In this document: positions 7,167-12,727 of the stretch, in pieces | Position numbering within the stretch: the first letter of the stretch is position 1 | Layout: every line of letters begins with the position of its first letter | DNA from: Lentisphaeria bacterium | GTDB taxonomy: Bacteria; Verrucomicrobiota; Lentisphaeria; Victivallales; UBA1829 | Direction: 5' to 3' | Length of the DNA stretch: 16,714 bases | NCBI GenBank assembly: GCA_017456805.1 | Contig: JAFTIQ010000056.1 | Location: 1 to 16,714, forward strand | The notes under the pieces: generated by a model | The model's database searches: none | What the model was told of the DNA's origin: nothing | What the model saw: the letters and a program-made list of their open reading frames with translations, nothing else | Program-made: the position numbers and the translations under genes

Positions 7167-7175
7167 CTCTGACGG
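7145..7175 (-). promoter_or_regulatory. Hairpin enclosing upstream start codon of the replication gene
   Basis: On the minus strand TCCCCG and CGGGGA form a 6-bp stem with a 10-base loop containing the ATG at 7166. If formed in mRNA it would limit initiation at that codon and favour the downstream ATG at 7142. There is no T-run, so it is not a terminator. Regulatory meaning is inference. Confidence 0.4.
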
Positions 7176-7192
7176 GGATTTCCTCTCTGACT

Positions 7193-8269
7193 TTAGATCA
7201 AATCACCGTCTTTTTTGCTTCCGTTATTCGCATTTTCACGCCAATCAATAATAGCGTTGATCATGGAATTGGTACGGTTCCGGATATATTCATCCCATTC
7301 CGCAGGAAGTTCCGCAGAATCCATATCCACCTTCAGATTTCTGCTCTCAAGCCACTGTTTGACATCCAGCAAATTCAAAGGCACATCGTTCCGCTTGAAA
7401 TATCCTGCCAGGTAATCTGACACAGCTTCTTTTTCATCTGAGGTCTGTTCTGTCTCTGCAACCGTTTCACGAGTGACTTCTTCTGTTTTGCCATTCTGTT
7501 TTCCCTTTTTGATTTTGTTCAAAACTTCTTCTGATTTACTCTTTGCCTTACCTTCGGGCAAAGGTTCAGTTTTAACCACTTCCACATCAATAATTTCACC
7601 GTCCGCAAGTTCTTCTTTGACGTACATGCCTCCAAGAATGCCGGGGAAATACTTTCTTGCGAATCTTGCGATTGCACGGTAGAAAATCTGAAGCTGCGGA
7701 TCTTCAGCCCAAAGTGTACTGTTCCGTGTAAGGCACTGTGTCAGCATCAGCTTGTATTCAATCTTGTGTCCGGTCTTTGTTTCGGCTCTCAGAATAATGC
7801 CGAGGTCTGTTTCATCGGAAGATTTCCAAGACGGAACTTTATATTTCTTACCCTGAGAGTTCTGCCGTTCCTCAAACTTTCCGAGGATCTTTGACCAATC
7901 ACCGATATATTCATCTTCGATAAAGTGATCTTTCACCGGAGCAAACTTGTCCATGATTGCCTTGACAGTCTTTCCTTCAAGAGAAAGCGGAGCATCAGCG
8001 GAAACTTTGTAAATTCCAGGAGCAAGCAAAGCGGGCATCATTTCCCACTGATACGCAAGCTGCTGAAGCGCAAAGCATCCGTAAACATCTCCACGGAACA
8101 ATGGCGGCATCATCGGAGATTTTGCCATCAATGCCGCATTCTGCATGAAATACTGGTTCAACTTCTCGTCATACATCAACCGTTCCAAGCGGTTCTGCAT
8201 TTCTGCCGGAATTGCAAGCGGTTGACTTTCCGCTTGCACCATCGCTGTGTTACTTGTTTCAGTGTTCAT
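7193..8269 (-). CDS. recT: RecT-family single-strand annealing protein, 358 aa
   Basis: A phage recombination protein expected to coat and anneal single-stranded DNA produced by the exonuclease encoded just upstream. Family evidence: the core SPMMPPLFRGDVYGCFALQQ (51-70), then the diagnostic segment at 187-221 where a Trp is followed by EDP, a basic helix, and KYFPGILGGMYVKEEL. This W-x-x-D-P...R-x-F-P-x-x-L-x-G-x-Y-x-x-E-E-L motif is the conserved end of RecT domains. Residues 230-285 are a Lys/Glu/Thr-rich linker, followed by an extra 70-residue C-terminal domain that standard RecT (about 270 aa) lacks. The start at 8269 has AAGGATGG about 9 bases upstream. The exonuclease and annealing protein form the usual two-gene recombination module. 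Confidence 0.9.
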   Translation of the reverse strand: MNTETSNTAMVQAESQPLAIPAEMQNRLERLMYDEKLNQYFMQNAALMAKSPMMPPLFRGDVYGCFALQQLAYQWEMMPALLAPGIYKVSADAPLSLEGKTVKAIMDKFAPVKDHFIEDEYIGDWSKILGKFEERQNSQGKKYKVPSWKSSDETDLGIILRAETKTGHKIEYKLMLTQCLTRNSTLWAEDPQLQIFYRAIARFARKYFPGILGGMYVKEELADGEIIDVEVVKTEPLPEGKAKSKSEEVLNKIKKGKQNGKTEEVTRETVAETEQTSDEKEAVSDYLAGYFKRNDVPLNLLDVKQWLESRNLKVDMDSAELPAEWDEYIRNRTNSMINAIIDWRENANNGSKKDGDLI

Positions 8270-8293
8270 ATTTTTCCATCCTTCTGTTAAGGT

Positions 8294-9241
8294 TTACCGC
8301 AATCTCAAGATTCGGGAACCGGATCTGGTCATTACTTCGCTGGTGTATTCCATGATAACATCGTTTGTTAAAGTTCCCGGCGGACAGTTCTCTCTTGCAA
8401 GCCGTTCCCAATCCGTAACCTTTGCATAAGTATCTTTACTCCGCTTGAATGTCAGCAGCACATTGCCATCGGAATCTTTGATCGTATCGGCATTTTCGCA
8501 AAAGAGCTTCACCTCTTTTTCCATTCCTTCAATTTCTTTTTTCAAACCGGAAAAACTCTTTTTCGCAATTTGCAACATCTGGATGATACCGCAGATTTCT
8601 CCCTCGGCAACTTTGATCTCTCCCTCATTGCCCGGAAAGATGCTTGCAAGATCATCATAGATCGTGATTTGCGGCGGCATATCAGCCACAACACAATCAT
8701 TCCAGAACTTCACACATTCAGCAGCTTGGAATTCAGCCAGCTCTTCATTGTAAGGAATCGAATACCACCGGAATGTATTACCTCCAATCAGAACCGCCAG
8801 GTAAGCATGACGATACCCGGTAACATACATATAGTGCTGTACTTGGGTCATATAGTATTCAGGAATCTGATCTGTTCCGCTTTGTCCCCAATCGGACAAA
8901 GAAAACGCATTGCAAGTCTTGCATTCCAGAATAGCTTTTTCACCGACCACATAGCGGTCAATGTTGGCAACCAAACAGGAATGTACTTTATGACGGTACA
9001 TATTGTTCCGTCTCTGAACCTGTTTCCCGGTCACTCTTGCAAATTCATCCGCAATGGAAGGCTCCAGCAGGATTCCCCATCTCTGATAGGAATTTTCTTC
9101 TTTCTGTTCCGATCTGCCGGTCTTATCTTTCCAAATGTCATAAGCGGTTTTCCATCTACTGATCCCAAGAATCGCAGCAACATCAGATCCTCCGATCCCG
9201 GATTTCCGATCTTCAAGGAATTGTTCTCTTGTTCTTTCCAT
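8294..9241 (-). CDS. YqaJ-type (lambda-exonuclease-like) recombinase nuclease, 315 aa
   Basis: A PD-(D/E)xK exonuclease of the YqaJ/lambda-exo class, which resects double-stranded DNA 5'-3' to feed the annealing protein. Motifs: GIGGSD (15-20), LEP (59-61), NIDR (94-97, active-site Asp 95), LECKT (105-109, Glu 106 and Lys 108), then the QVQHYMYVTG helix (133-142). All catalytic positions are intact. The C-terminal third (220-315) is a coiled-coil-prone helix plus the ending typical of YqaJ proteins. The GTG at 9247 is rejected since the GGGGGG ribosome site would be only two bases away; it is 8 bases from the ATG at 9241. The stop of the preceding gene lies two bases upstream. Confidence 0.93.
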   Translation of the reverse strand: MERTREQFLEDRKSGIGGSDVAAILGISRWKTAYDIWKDKTGRSEQKEENSYQRWGILLEPSIADEFARVTGKQVQRRNNMYRHKVHSCLVANIDRYVVGEKAILECKTCNAFSLSDWGQSGTDQIPEYYMTQVQHYMYVTGYRHAYLAVLIGGNTFRWYSIPYNEELAEFQAAECVKFWNDCVVADMPPQITIYDDLASIFPGNEGEIKVAEGEICGIIQMLQIAKKSFSGLKKEIEGMEKEVKLFCENADTIKDSDGNVLLTFKRSKDTYAKVTDWERLARENCPPGTLTNDVIMEYTSEVMTRSGSRILRLR

Positions 9242-9243
9242 GA

Positions 9244-9492
9244 TCACATCCCCCCAATCGCCGCTTTTACCGCTTCATTGACCGCTCTCTGGAAGGTAAC
9301 TCCTTTGAGCACTTCTTCAATATTCATTCCGAGCGGTTCACAAATTCTAACCCAACGTTCATACGTCCAGAATGGATCGGGCTCTTTTTCATCAAGAACA
9401 GCAATTCTTCCATATGAGAAGTCAGCACTTCTCCCGGACGCAATATCTTCCAGGAAGATTTTTTTTTGAACTGGATTTATAAAATGTCTCAT
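9244..9492 (-). CDS. Conserved hypothetical protein, 82 aa
   Basis: A small soluble protein beginning MRHFINPVQKKIFLEDIASG. It contains a Trp-rich turn (PDPFWTYERWVRICEPLG) and ends with a hydrophobic helix and GGM. I do not recognise the family. The frame is open to 9516, but the start at 9492 is preferred because GGGAGGG sits 7 bases upstream and because its ATG overlaps the stop of the 54-aa membrane protein gene as ATGA. It is directly upstream of the exonuclease gene (two-base gap), so it is probably co-translated with the recombination module and could be an accessory factor. Confidence 0.75.
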   Translation of the reverse strand: MRHFINPVQKKIFLEDIASGRSADFSYGRIAVLDEKEPDPFWTYERWVRICEPLGMNIEEVLKGVTFQRAVNEAVKAAIGGM

Positions 9493-9653
9493 ACCAACGC
9501 CCTCCCGATTGCACAAATCATATAGCCTACCATCAAGCCCATATTGAGGATAGCAACTCCGAAAAACAAATACTCTTTCGGCATTTTGCTTTTTTCTTCT
9601 TTGCGGATTCTTTCTGCATCAAACCGCATACCACTTTTTCCGGTGATCATCAT
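9489..9653 (-). CDS. Small single-pass membrane protein, 54 aa
   Basis: Begins MMITGKSGMRFDAERIRKEE, a charged amphipathic N-terminus. This is followed by a C-terminal hydrophobic segment (from about residue 28 to the end, YLFFGVAILNMGLMVGYMIC-like) ending IGRALV, so it is a one-pass membrane protein. The gene has ATGA overlaps at both ends (9650-9653 and 9489-9492) and GAAGG about 10 bases upstream, giving solid support despite its size. Its role is unknown. An early-operon position makes a late lysis role less likely, so a superinfection-exclusion or membrane-anchoring function is a possible but untested idea. Confidence 0.8.
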   Translation of the reverse strand: MMITGKSGMRFDAERIRKEEKSKMPKEYLFFGVAILNMGLMVGYMICAIGRALV

Positions 9654-9880
9654 TTCGCCACCGCCTTCCGTCTGTCGGACACGTCAGAAAAGTCGGACAG
9701 GTCAGACTGAAGTTCGGTCTCTTCCGCGATAGTCAAAACATTTGCCGTCAGTGTTTCGGCATAAATTCTGTTGAAATCTTTCTTTCGGTTCGCGGTCATT
9801 CCCTTTGTGGCTCTGAGTGCCACTCTTCTTGAACACCGGACAGCGGTTCGCAATTCTTCTGCGATCTGTTGATAAGGCAT
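9650..9880 (-). CDS. Hypothetical protein, first gene of the main early operon, 76 aa
   Basis: A small basic protein beginning MPYQQIAEELRTAVRCSRRV. The body is helical and Arg/Lys-rich, and the C-terminus has a three-residue Ser-Asp-x repeat (SDLSDFSDVSD) produced by a 9-bp DNA repeat (9674-9709). I do not recognise a domain, though the helical, basic N-terminal part could be a DNA-binding module. The start at 9880 is chosen over the open extension to 10138, because AGGAGGT lies 6 bases before it, the best ribosome site of the operon, and because the extension would cover the promoter and terminator-like leader. As the first gene after the leader it is a candidate early regulator. Confidence 0.8.
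   Translation of the reverse strand: MPYQQIAEELRTAVRCSRRVALRATKGMTANRKKDFNRIYAETLTANVLTIAEETELQSDLSDFSDVSDRRKAVAK
9674..9709 (+). repeat. 9-bp tandem repeat tract, locus 2
   Basis: Four 9-base units: GTCGGACAC, GTCAGAAAA, GTCGGACAG, GTCAGACTG. It lies inside the 3' end of the 76-aa gene and codes its Ser-Asp-x tail. The alternation GTC-GGAC then GTC-AGA matches the tracts at 5680-5715 and 10426-10452. Confidence 0.7.
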
Positions 9881-9940
9881 AAGCCTACCTCCTGTTATAA
9901 AGGTTTTCAGGCTCTTTCCCCGACTTTCGACGATCGGTAC

Positions 9941-10091
9941 AAAAAAAGAGCTTGCCGGGGTCGAAAACGTGGCACAAGACACGCCATCCTTACGGATGCC
10001 CGACAAGCTCCAAAAGAGATTGTTGTAAAAATTGTGTTTCGGCTGCTGAAAAACTTCAGCCGCTGTTATCAGGGTTGCTACACCCATTTCA
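9941..10091 (-). ncRNA. Structured leader RNA ending in an intrinsic terminator
   Basis: Minus-strand transcript predicted from the promoter at 10098-10125. Nearest the 5' end is a hairpin (CGGCTG at 10040-10045 with CAGCCG at 10057-10062). Then comes a long stem: 9999-10010 pairs with 9948-9959 over 12 bases with one G-U. This encloses two inner hairpins, CATCC/GGATG with a 4-base loop (9985-9998) and CGTG/CACG (9968-9983), making a three-way junction. Directly after the closing stem the minus strand has seven T (9941-9947), so the outer stem is an intrinsic terminator. It could be a stable small RNA or an attenuator 60 bases before the first operon gene. The fold was derived by eye. Confidence 0.65.
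10027..10039. repeat. 13-bp direct repeat AAAAATTGTGTTT, copy 1
   Basis: Identical to 10172-10184, 145 bases away. The two copies bracket the leftward promoter. They could be protein-binding sites; this is a low-level inference. Confidence 0.45.
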
Positions 10092-10097
10092 CTGATT

Positions 10098-10125
10098 ACT
10101 ATACCACGATTTTTCATCTTTTCAA
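10098..10125 (-). promoter_or_regulatory. Leftward early promoter
   Basis: TTGAAA (-35, 10120-10125) and TATAGT (-10, 10098-10103) with a 16-base spacer, reading leftward. Transcription would begin near 10091, at the 5' end of the structured leader. The -10 shares the 11-bp sequence TACTATACCAC (plus strand, 10097-10107) with the other leftward promoter at 12732-12759. Confidence 0.7.
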
Positions 10126-10171
10126 GCCCCGTTTTCAAATTTTTTCAAAGTTTTTTCGGCTGGTCATTTCC

Positions 10172-10184
10172 AAAAATTGTGTTT
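10172..10184. repeat. 13-bp direct repeat AAAAATTGTGTTT, copy 2
   Basis: Second copy of the repeat at 10027-10039. It overlaps the likely promoter region of the 33-aa plus-strand gene (a TATATT box follows at about 10190). Confidence 0.45.
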
Positions 10185-10202
10185 TTGTGTTATATTAAAA
10201 AG

Positions 10203-10393
10203 CCCCTCCGGGATGGCTCCGCAAAGGAAGGAGGTGATATTATGGCAAAAACCAACGATGGAAAGAAAAAAGTATATGTTCACGAACATACCAAATCCAA
10301 CGGTACAAAGGTCAAAACACATTATCGTTCCACACCGAACTGATAAATTTTGATTCTTTGCATTTCCCATAATTTCAACCAACCCCGGAGGGG
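10203..10393. repeat. 10-bp inverted repeats flanking the 33-aa gene
   Basis: CCCCTCCGGG at 10203-10212 and its exact reverse complement CCCGGAGGGG at 10384-10393 lie in the 5' and 3' untranslated parts of the 33-aa gene. The upstream copy contains CCTCC, which could also pair with the gene's GGAGG ribosome site at about 10229-10233. The mRNA could therefore switch between a 5'-3' long-range stem and a site-masking hairpin. The downstream copy can also fold on itself (CCCC-GGA-GGGG). Confidence 0.6.
10242..10343 (+). CDS. 33-aa protein, V-x-x-H/G-x-T...HYRS-P-N motif
   Basis: The only plus-strand gene inside the leftward arm. It reads MAKTNDGKKKVYVHEHTKSN and ends KTHYRSTPN. The pattern V-x-V/H-x-x-T-x-x-x-G-T-x-V-x-x-H-Y-R-S-x-P-N is the core of a short motif I know from longer bacterial proteins with GYTKKDGTYVKPHYRSxPN repeats; here a single unit makes up the whole protein. 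It is basic, with no membrane segment. The ribosome site (GGAGGTGAT, about 6 bases upstream) is the strongest in the window, which argues for real translation. Its function is unknown. Its mRNA ends carry the inverted repeats described at 10203-10393. Confidence 0.72.
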   Translation: MAKTNDGKKKVYVHEHTKSNGTKVKTHYRSTPN

Positions 10394-10425
10394 AATTTCA
10401 TCTTTCCTTAACCCCCATCCAACTG

Positions 10426-10452
10426 GTCAGCCAAGTCCAACCAGTCAGACAG
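10426..10452 (+). repeat. 9-bp tandem repeat tract, locus 3
   Basis: Three 9-base units GTCAGCCAA, GTCCAACCA, GTCAGACAG just beyond the stop of the membrane-protein gene at 10472. It overlaps the inverted pair ACTGGT/ACCAGT. It is the most degenerate copy of the family also seen at 5680 and 9674. Confidence 0.55.
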
Positions 10453-10471
10453 CTTTATCCAATCACTTCTG

Positions 10472-10858
10472 TTAATTCCCATCAGAAAGTTTTTTCTTGA
10501 TGGCATCAACTCCAAGCTGATATATCTCTTTCCCGTCTTTTGACATGTTGCCAATGATCTCACTGTTTGCTATGACAGGAACCACCTTGATCATTGCCAT
10601 CTGTTCTGTCGTTGGAATAAATATTATACCAAGCAATGAAACAACCAAAATATTTGTTAAAACAATAAAACAATTTTTCAAAAATTTGACTTTCTTATTT
10701 TCATGTTCTTCTTCGTAATAGATGGATGTTTTTTCCACAACCCATGTAATAAATATAATGCAAAATAAAATTGCTGTAAGAATCAACAAAAAAACAAACA
10801 TCGTAACAATCGTATCAAGTTTCAAAATCCAGTAAATCTGACTTTCAGTGATTTCCAT
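10472..10858 (-). CDS. Two-pass phage membrane protein, 128 aa
   Basis: Two hydrophobic segments (about 17-41 and 61-81) separated by a charged loop (YYEEEHENKKVKF). They are followed by a C-terminal tail whose phrase FIPTTEQMAMIKVVPVIANSE I recognise from uncharacterised gut-phage membrane proteins (F-x-P-T/S-T/K-x-E-M-A-x-I-x-V-x-P-x-I-A-N). The tail ends in a Lys-rich helix. The frame is open to 10903, but the ATG at 10858 has AAGGTG 5-6 bases upstream. It follows the neighbouring small membrane protein gene by four bases, so the two may form a membrane complex; its function is unknown. Confidence 0.85.
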   Translation of the reverse strand: MEITESQIYWILKLDTIVTMFVFLLILTAILFCIIFITWVVEKTSIYYEEEHENKKVKFLKNCFIVLTNILVVSLLGIIFIPTTEQMAMIKVVPVIANSEIIGNMSKDGKEIYQLGVDAIKKKLSDGN

Positions 10859-10862
10859 TCTT

Positions 10863-11159
10863 TCACCTTTCCTTTCCGTTTGTGTTATCTGTCTTCCCGG
10901 CATTCATCAAAGCATCTGCCATGATTTTAGCGATCCCTCCATTAGTAAATTCAGCGGCTTTTTTCGCCATCAGAAACTGATTGAATTTTTCAATTTCTTC
11001 CGCTTTCCATTCATAGAATCTGCAAGCAATCAACATAAAAACACATGCCGCCCAGCACATCGCATTTTCCCACTGTTTTTCTGCAATGTAAGTAAACGTG
11101 AAAATCAACATGTTCAAAAGTGCGATAAACGTTGTTGCCTTGAATAAGGATTTCATCAT
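10863..11159 (-). CDS. Small membrane protein, 98 aa
   Basis: Two likely membrane segments (about 5-27 and 31-47) separated by a very short turn (EKQWEN). They are followed by an amphipathic, Ala/Lys-rich cytoplasmic-looking C-terminal half. I do not recognise the family. The start at 11159 overlaps the stop of the 52-aa gene in an ATGA junction and has AAGGA some 9 bases before it; ATG 11156 is an alternative. It is adjacent to the other two-pass membrane protein gene, so both are probably early membrane functions such as superinfection exclusion. That role is inference only. Confidence 0.8.
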   Translation of the reverse strand: MMKSLFKATTFIALLNMLIFTFTYIAEKQWENAMCWAACVFMLIACRFYEWKAEEIEKFNQFLMAKKAAEFTNGGIAKIMADALMNAGKTDNTNGKER

Positions 11160-11314
11160 TCCGTTTCCTTTTCCGTTTCTTCAAGCACCTTGTATGCTTC
11201 CAGAGCCTTATTGAAAAACAGCTCCATTCTATCCAGGAAAGAATTCTCCGGTTCAAGTTCCATATCGAAAGAAACTCTCCCCTTTTTCCCTGCCATCTCA
11301 ACTTTAATCTTCAT
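11156..11314 (-). CDS. Small acidic protein, 52 aa
   Basis: Begins MKIKVEMAGKKGRVSFDMEL and ends with an acidic helix (LEETEKETE). A short beta-strand pair followed by a helix is suggested, with no known motif. The frame is open to 11377, which would overlap the end of the pentapeptide gene; the start at 11314 is preferred since GAGGG lies 8 bases upstream and the gene then begins 10 bases after the preceding stop. It is coupled to the next gene by ATGA. No function assigned. Confidence 0.72.
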   Translation of the reverse strand: MKIKVEMAGKKGRVSFDMELEPENSFLDRMELFFNKALEAYKVLEETEKETE

Positions 11315-11324
11315 ATCTTTTCCC

Positions 11325-12284
11325 TCAAACCAATTCTTCCGGATGGATCCCGGAAATTTCTTCAAAGATTTTGTCATCGAAGTTCGGAATTGCTTTCAGT
11401 TTTTTCAACTGATCTTGCCACCCATCATCTTTTTTCGCATTTTCAAAAGATTCCCGGAATGCTTCTTTGTAGTCTTTCTCCTTCAAGTATCCTCCAATAG
11501 TATCGCATTCCGGATGATCGTTCTTTTCCGCATCTGTCATACACGCGACATAAACCCATTCAACCAACTCAAAGTAAAGAAATGCCGGAAAATCAATATC
11601 CTGCTTTTTGGTAAGTTTATTAAAACAGAAAAATTGATCCTGTTCTTCCGTGTTAAAGTATCCGGTGTTCCAGTTTCCGGTGTTACAGTCTCCGGTGTTA
11701 CAGTCTCCGGTGTTACAGTCTCCGGTGTTCCAGTTTCCGGTGTTACAGTCTCCGGTGTTCCAGTTTCCGGTGTTCCAGTTTCCGGTGTTACAGTCTCCGG
11801 TGTTCCAGTTTCCGGTGTTACAGTCTCCGGTGTTACAGTCTCCGGTGTTCCAGTTTCCGGTGTTCCAGTTTCCGGTGTTACAGTCTCCGGTGTTACAGTC
11901 TCCGGTGTTACAGTCTCCGGTGTTCCAGTTTCCGGTGTTACAGTCTCCGGTGTTACAGTCTCCGGTGTTACAGAGATTTTGAACTTCTTCCCAATTCAGT
12001 TCTTCGACAATTTCAATATATTCAGCGCAAAGTTTATTGTTATCGGATTCTTTCAGAACCGTTCCCCAAACTTTAACTTTTGCAACCCTTGTGTTTTCGC
12101 TGTCGTAATCGTAATAATTAAAGCAATCAGCAAGTTTTTCGCATGCGTGAAACCCTGAATTACAGAGTTCAATTTTTCCATCGTGGTGATAAATTTTCCC
12201 GACTTCATACTGAAAACCTTTACATTTCCAGTCCGATTCAAACGCCTTAAACGCCTGAATCGCATTTTCTTTTTCAATCTTCAT
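11325..12284 (-). CDS. DUF7666-type protein with NTGxx pentapeptide repeats, 319 aa
   Basis: Three parts. Residues 1-98 match the DUF7666 pattern: AFKAF, CKGFQYEVGKIY, then C-x-S-GFHACE and a hydrophobic V-x-VWG strand. Residues 104-213 are about 22 pentapeptide units of form N-T-G-x-x. They come in essentially two words, NTGDC (12) and NTGNW (8) in the core, ending NTGYF and a degenerate unit, as in the Pentapeptide_2 family (PF01469), which folds as a right-handed beta-helix. The tail (214-319), with MTDAEK-HPE-IGGYLKEKDYKEAF, is also conserved in phage relatives. The ATG at 12284 has AAGGTGA 7 bases upstream. Its role is unknown; a DNA-mimic or binding scaffold is possible. It lies early, between two membrane-protein genes and the RHH gene. 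Confidence 0.88.
   Translation of the reverse strand: MKIEKENAIQAFKAFESDWKCKGFQYEVGKIYHHDGKIELCNSGFHACEKLADCFNYYDYDSENTRVAKVKVWGTVLKESDNNKLCAEYIEIVEELNWEEVQNLCNTGDCNTGDCNTGNWNTGDCNTGDCNTGDCNTGNWNTGNWNTGDCNTGDCNTGNWNTGDCNTGNWNTGNWNTGDCNTGNWNTGDCNTGDCNTGDCNTGNWNTGYFNTEEQDQFFCFNKLTKKQDIDFPAFLYFELVEWVYVACMTDAEKNDHPECDTIGGYLKEKDYKEAFRESFENAKKDDGWQDQLKKLKAIPNFDDKIFEEISGIHPEELV
11661..11971 (-). repeat. 15-bp tandem repeat tract, two unit types
   Basis: About 20 perfect-length 15-base units. On the plus strand the words are GTGTTACAGTCTCCG and GTGTTCCAGTTTCCG; they differ at two sites that always change together. Read leftward along the protein the order is DC DC NW DC DC DC NW NW DC DC NW DC NW NW DC NW DC DC DC NW. 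The unit keeps the reading frame, so copy number can change without frameshift. Confidence 0.93.
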
Positions 12285-12303
12285 CTCTTTTCACCTTCTT
12301 GTT

Positions 12304-12400
12304 TTATTTCAGCCTATCCGCCACATCCGGCTTATCAGGATCATTTCCAATCTTTCTTTCAAAAAATCTACACATCCTTTCGCCGTAAGGCGCACTTCAC
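12304..12400 (-). pseudogene. Possible small frameshifted gene remnant
   Basis: Two overlapping minus-strand frames look like one broken short protein. One (12395 to 12309, from GTG) reads RLTAKGCVDFLKER-; the other (12375 to 12304) reads MCRFFERKIGNDPDKPDVADRLK-like. Joining them at the T6 run would give a continuous VRLTAKGC-VDFFERKIGNDPD sequence. AAGGTG lies near the GTG. Either a decayed gene or chance; I have no family for it. Confidence 0.3.
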
Positions 12401-12418
12401 ACCTTCACATCAAAAGGT

Positions 12419-12438
12419 CCGGTTTTTGGGATAACCGG
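12419..12438 (-). terminator. Weak terminator-like hairpin after RHH gene
   Basis: CCGGTT (12419-12424) and AACCGG (12433-12438) form a 6-bp stem with an 8-base loop, extendable by GGT/ACC with a small bulge. Leftward it is followed by ACCTTTTG, a short T-run. It may reduce readthrough from the RHH gene to the pentapeptide gene. Confidence 0.45.
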
Positions 12439-12446
12439 AAACCCTC

Positions 12447-12480
12447 GGAGTGTCCGTAAAAGGAATAAAGCGGTCACTCC
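12447..12480. repeat. Long imperfect hairpin over the RHH gene stop codon
   Basis: GGAGTGtCCG at 12447-12456 pairs with CGGtCACTCC at 12471-12480 (one T-T mismatch, 14-base loop). It overlaps the TGA of the RHH gene at 12474-12476. It sits within 70 bases of two further hairpins (12419-12438 and CGCC-GTAA-GGCG at 12381-12392), so the whole 12380-12480 stretch is structured. Confidence 0.55.
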
Positions 12481-12689
12481 TTATCAGCAACAACAACAGG
12501 ATTATTAAGTTGGTTATTTGCTAATGTATTGGCGTTCGATTGCAAAAAAAAGAACCGCTCTCTAATTAAATTTCTCAAGCAATCTGAAACGCTGTTTCTT
12601 GCATCACTTTCCATAATAAAATGAATCATTTTCTGTTCATCGGCAGATGCCCAGAGACTTAAAATATTTTTCTTCTTTCGTTTCTTCAT
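12474..12689 (-). CDS. Ribbon-helix-helix-type small regulator, 71 aa
   Basis: A likely DNA-binding regulator of the MetJ/Arc (RHH) class. After a basic N-terminus (MKKRKKKN) there is a short strand (ILSLWAS, 9-15), a helix with EQKMIHFI, an NSVSD turn, and a second helix with RNLIRERF (39-46). This spacing of strand, helix, S-x-S turn and I-R-x-L-I-R-E-R is characteristic of RHH domains. The C-terminal 20 residues are an Asn-rich tail. The ATG at 12689 has AAGGAGGAG about 7 bases upstream. Its own promoter at 12732-12759 has a perfect 5-bp-arm palindrome on the -10, so it could be self-regulated. It lies opposite the plus-strand HTH gene, forming a switch-like pair. Confidence 0.75.
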   Translation of the reverse strand: MKKRKKKNILSLWASADEQKMIHFIMESDARNSVSDCLRNLIRERFFFLQSNANTLANNQLNNPVVVADKE

Positions 12690-12727
12690 TTTGTTACTCC
12701 TCCTTGTAACATTAAAAACTAATTCAT

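Noticed and set aside
9941..10091. Retron non-coding RNA
   Set aside because: No reverse transcriptase gene occurs in the window and the structure ends as a simple terminator.
9881..10138. N-terminal extension of the 76-aa protein to 162 aa
   Set aside because: It would cover the promoter and terminator-like leader, while AGGAGGT sits just before the internal ATG at 9880.
10164..10382. 72-aa minus-strand frame opposite the 33-aa gene
   Set aside because: No ribosome site, no domain, and it overlaps the plus-strand gene that has a near-perfect ribosome site.
11661..11971. CRISPR array
   Set aside because: The repeat is continuous 15-bp units with no unique spacers and lies within a coding sequence.
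11190..12158. Plus-strand repetitive frames (VSGVT- and FPVLQS-type) across the pentapeptide gene
   Set aside because: These are antisense readings of the 15-bp repeat; the NTGxx frame has conserved flanking domains and a ribosome site.
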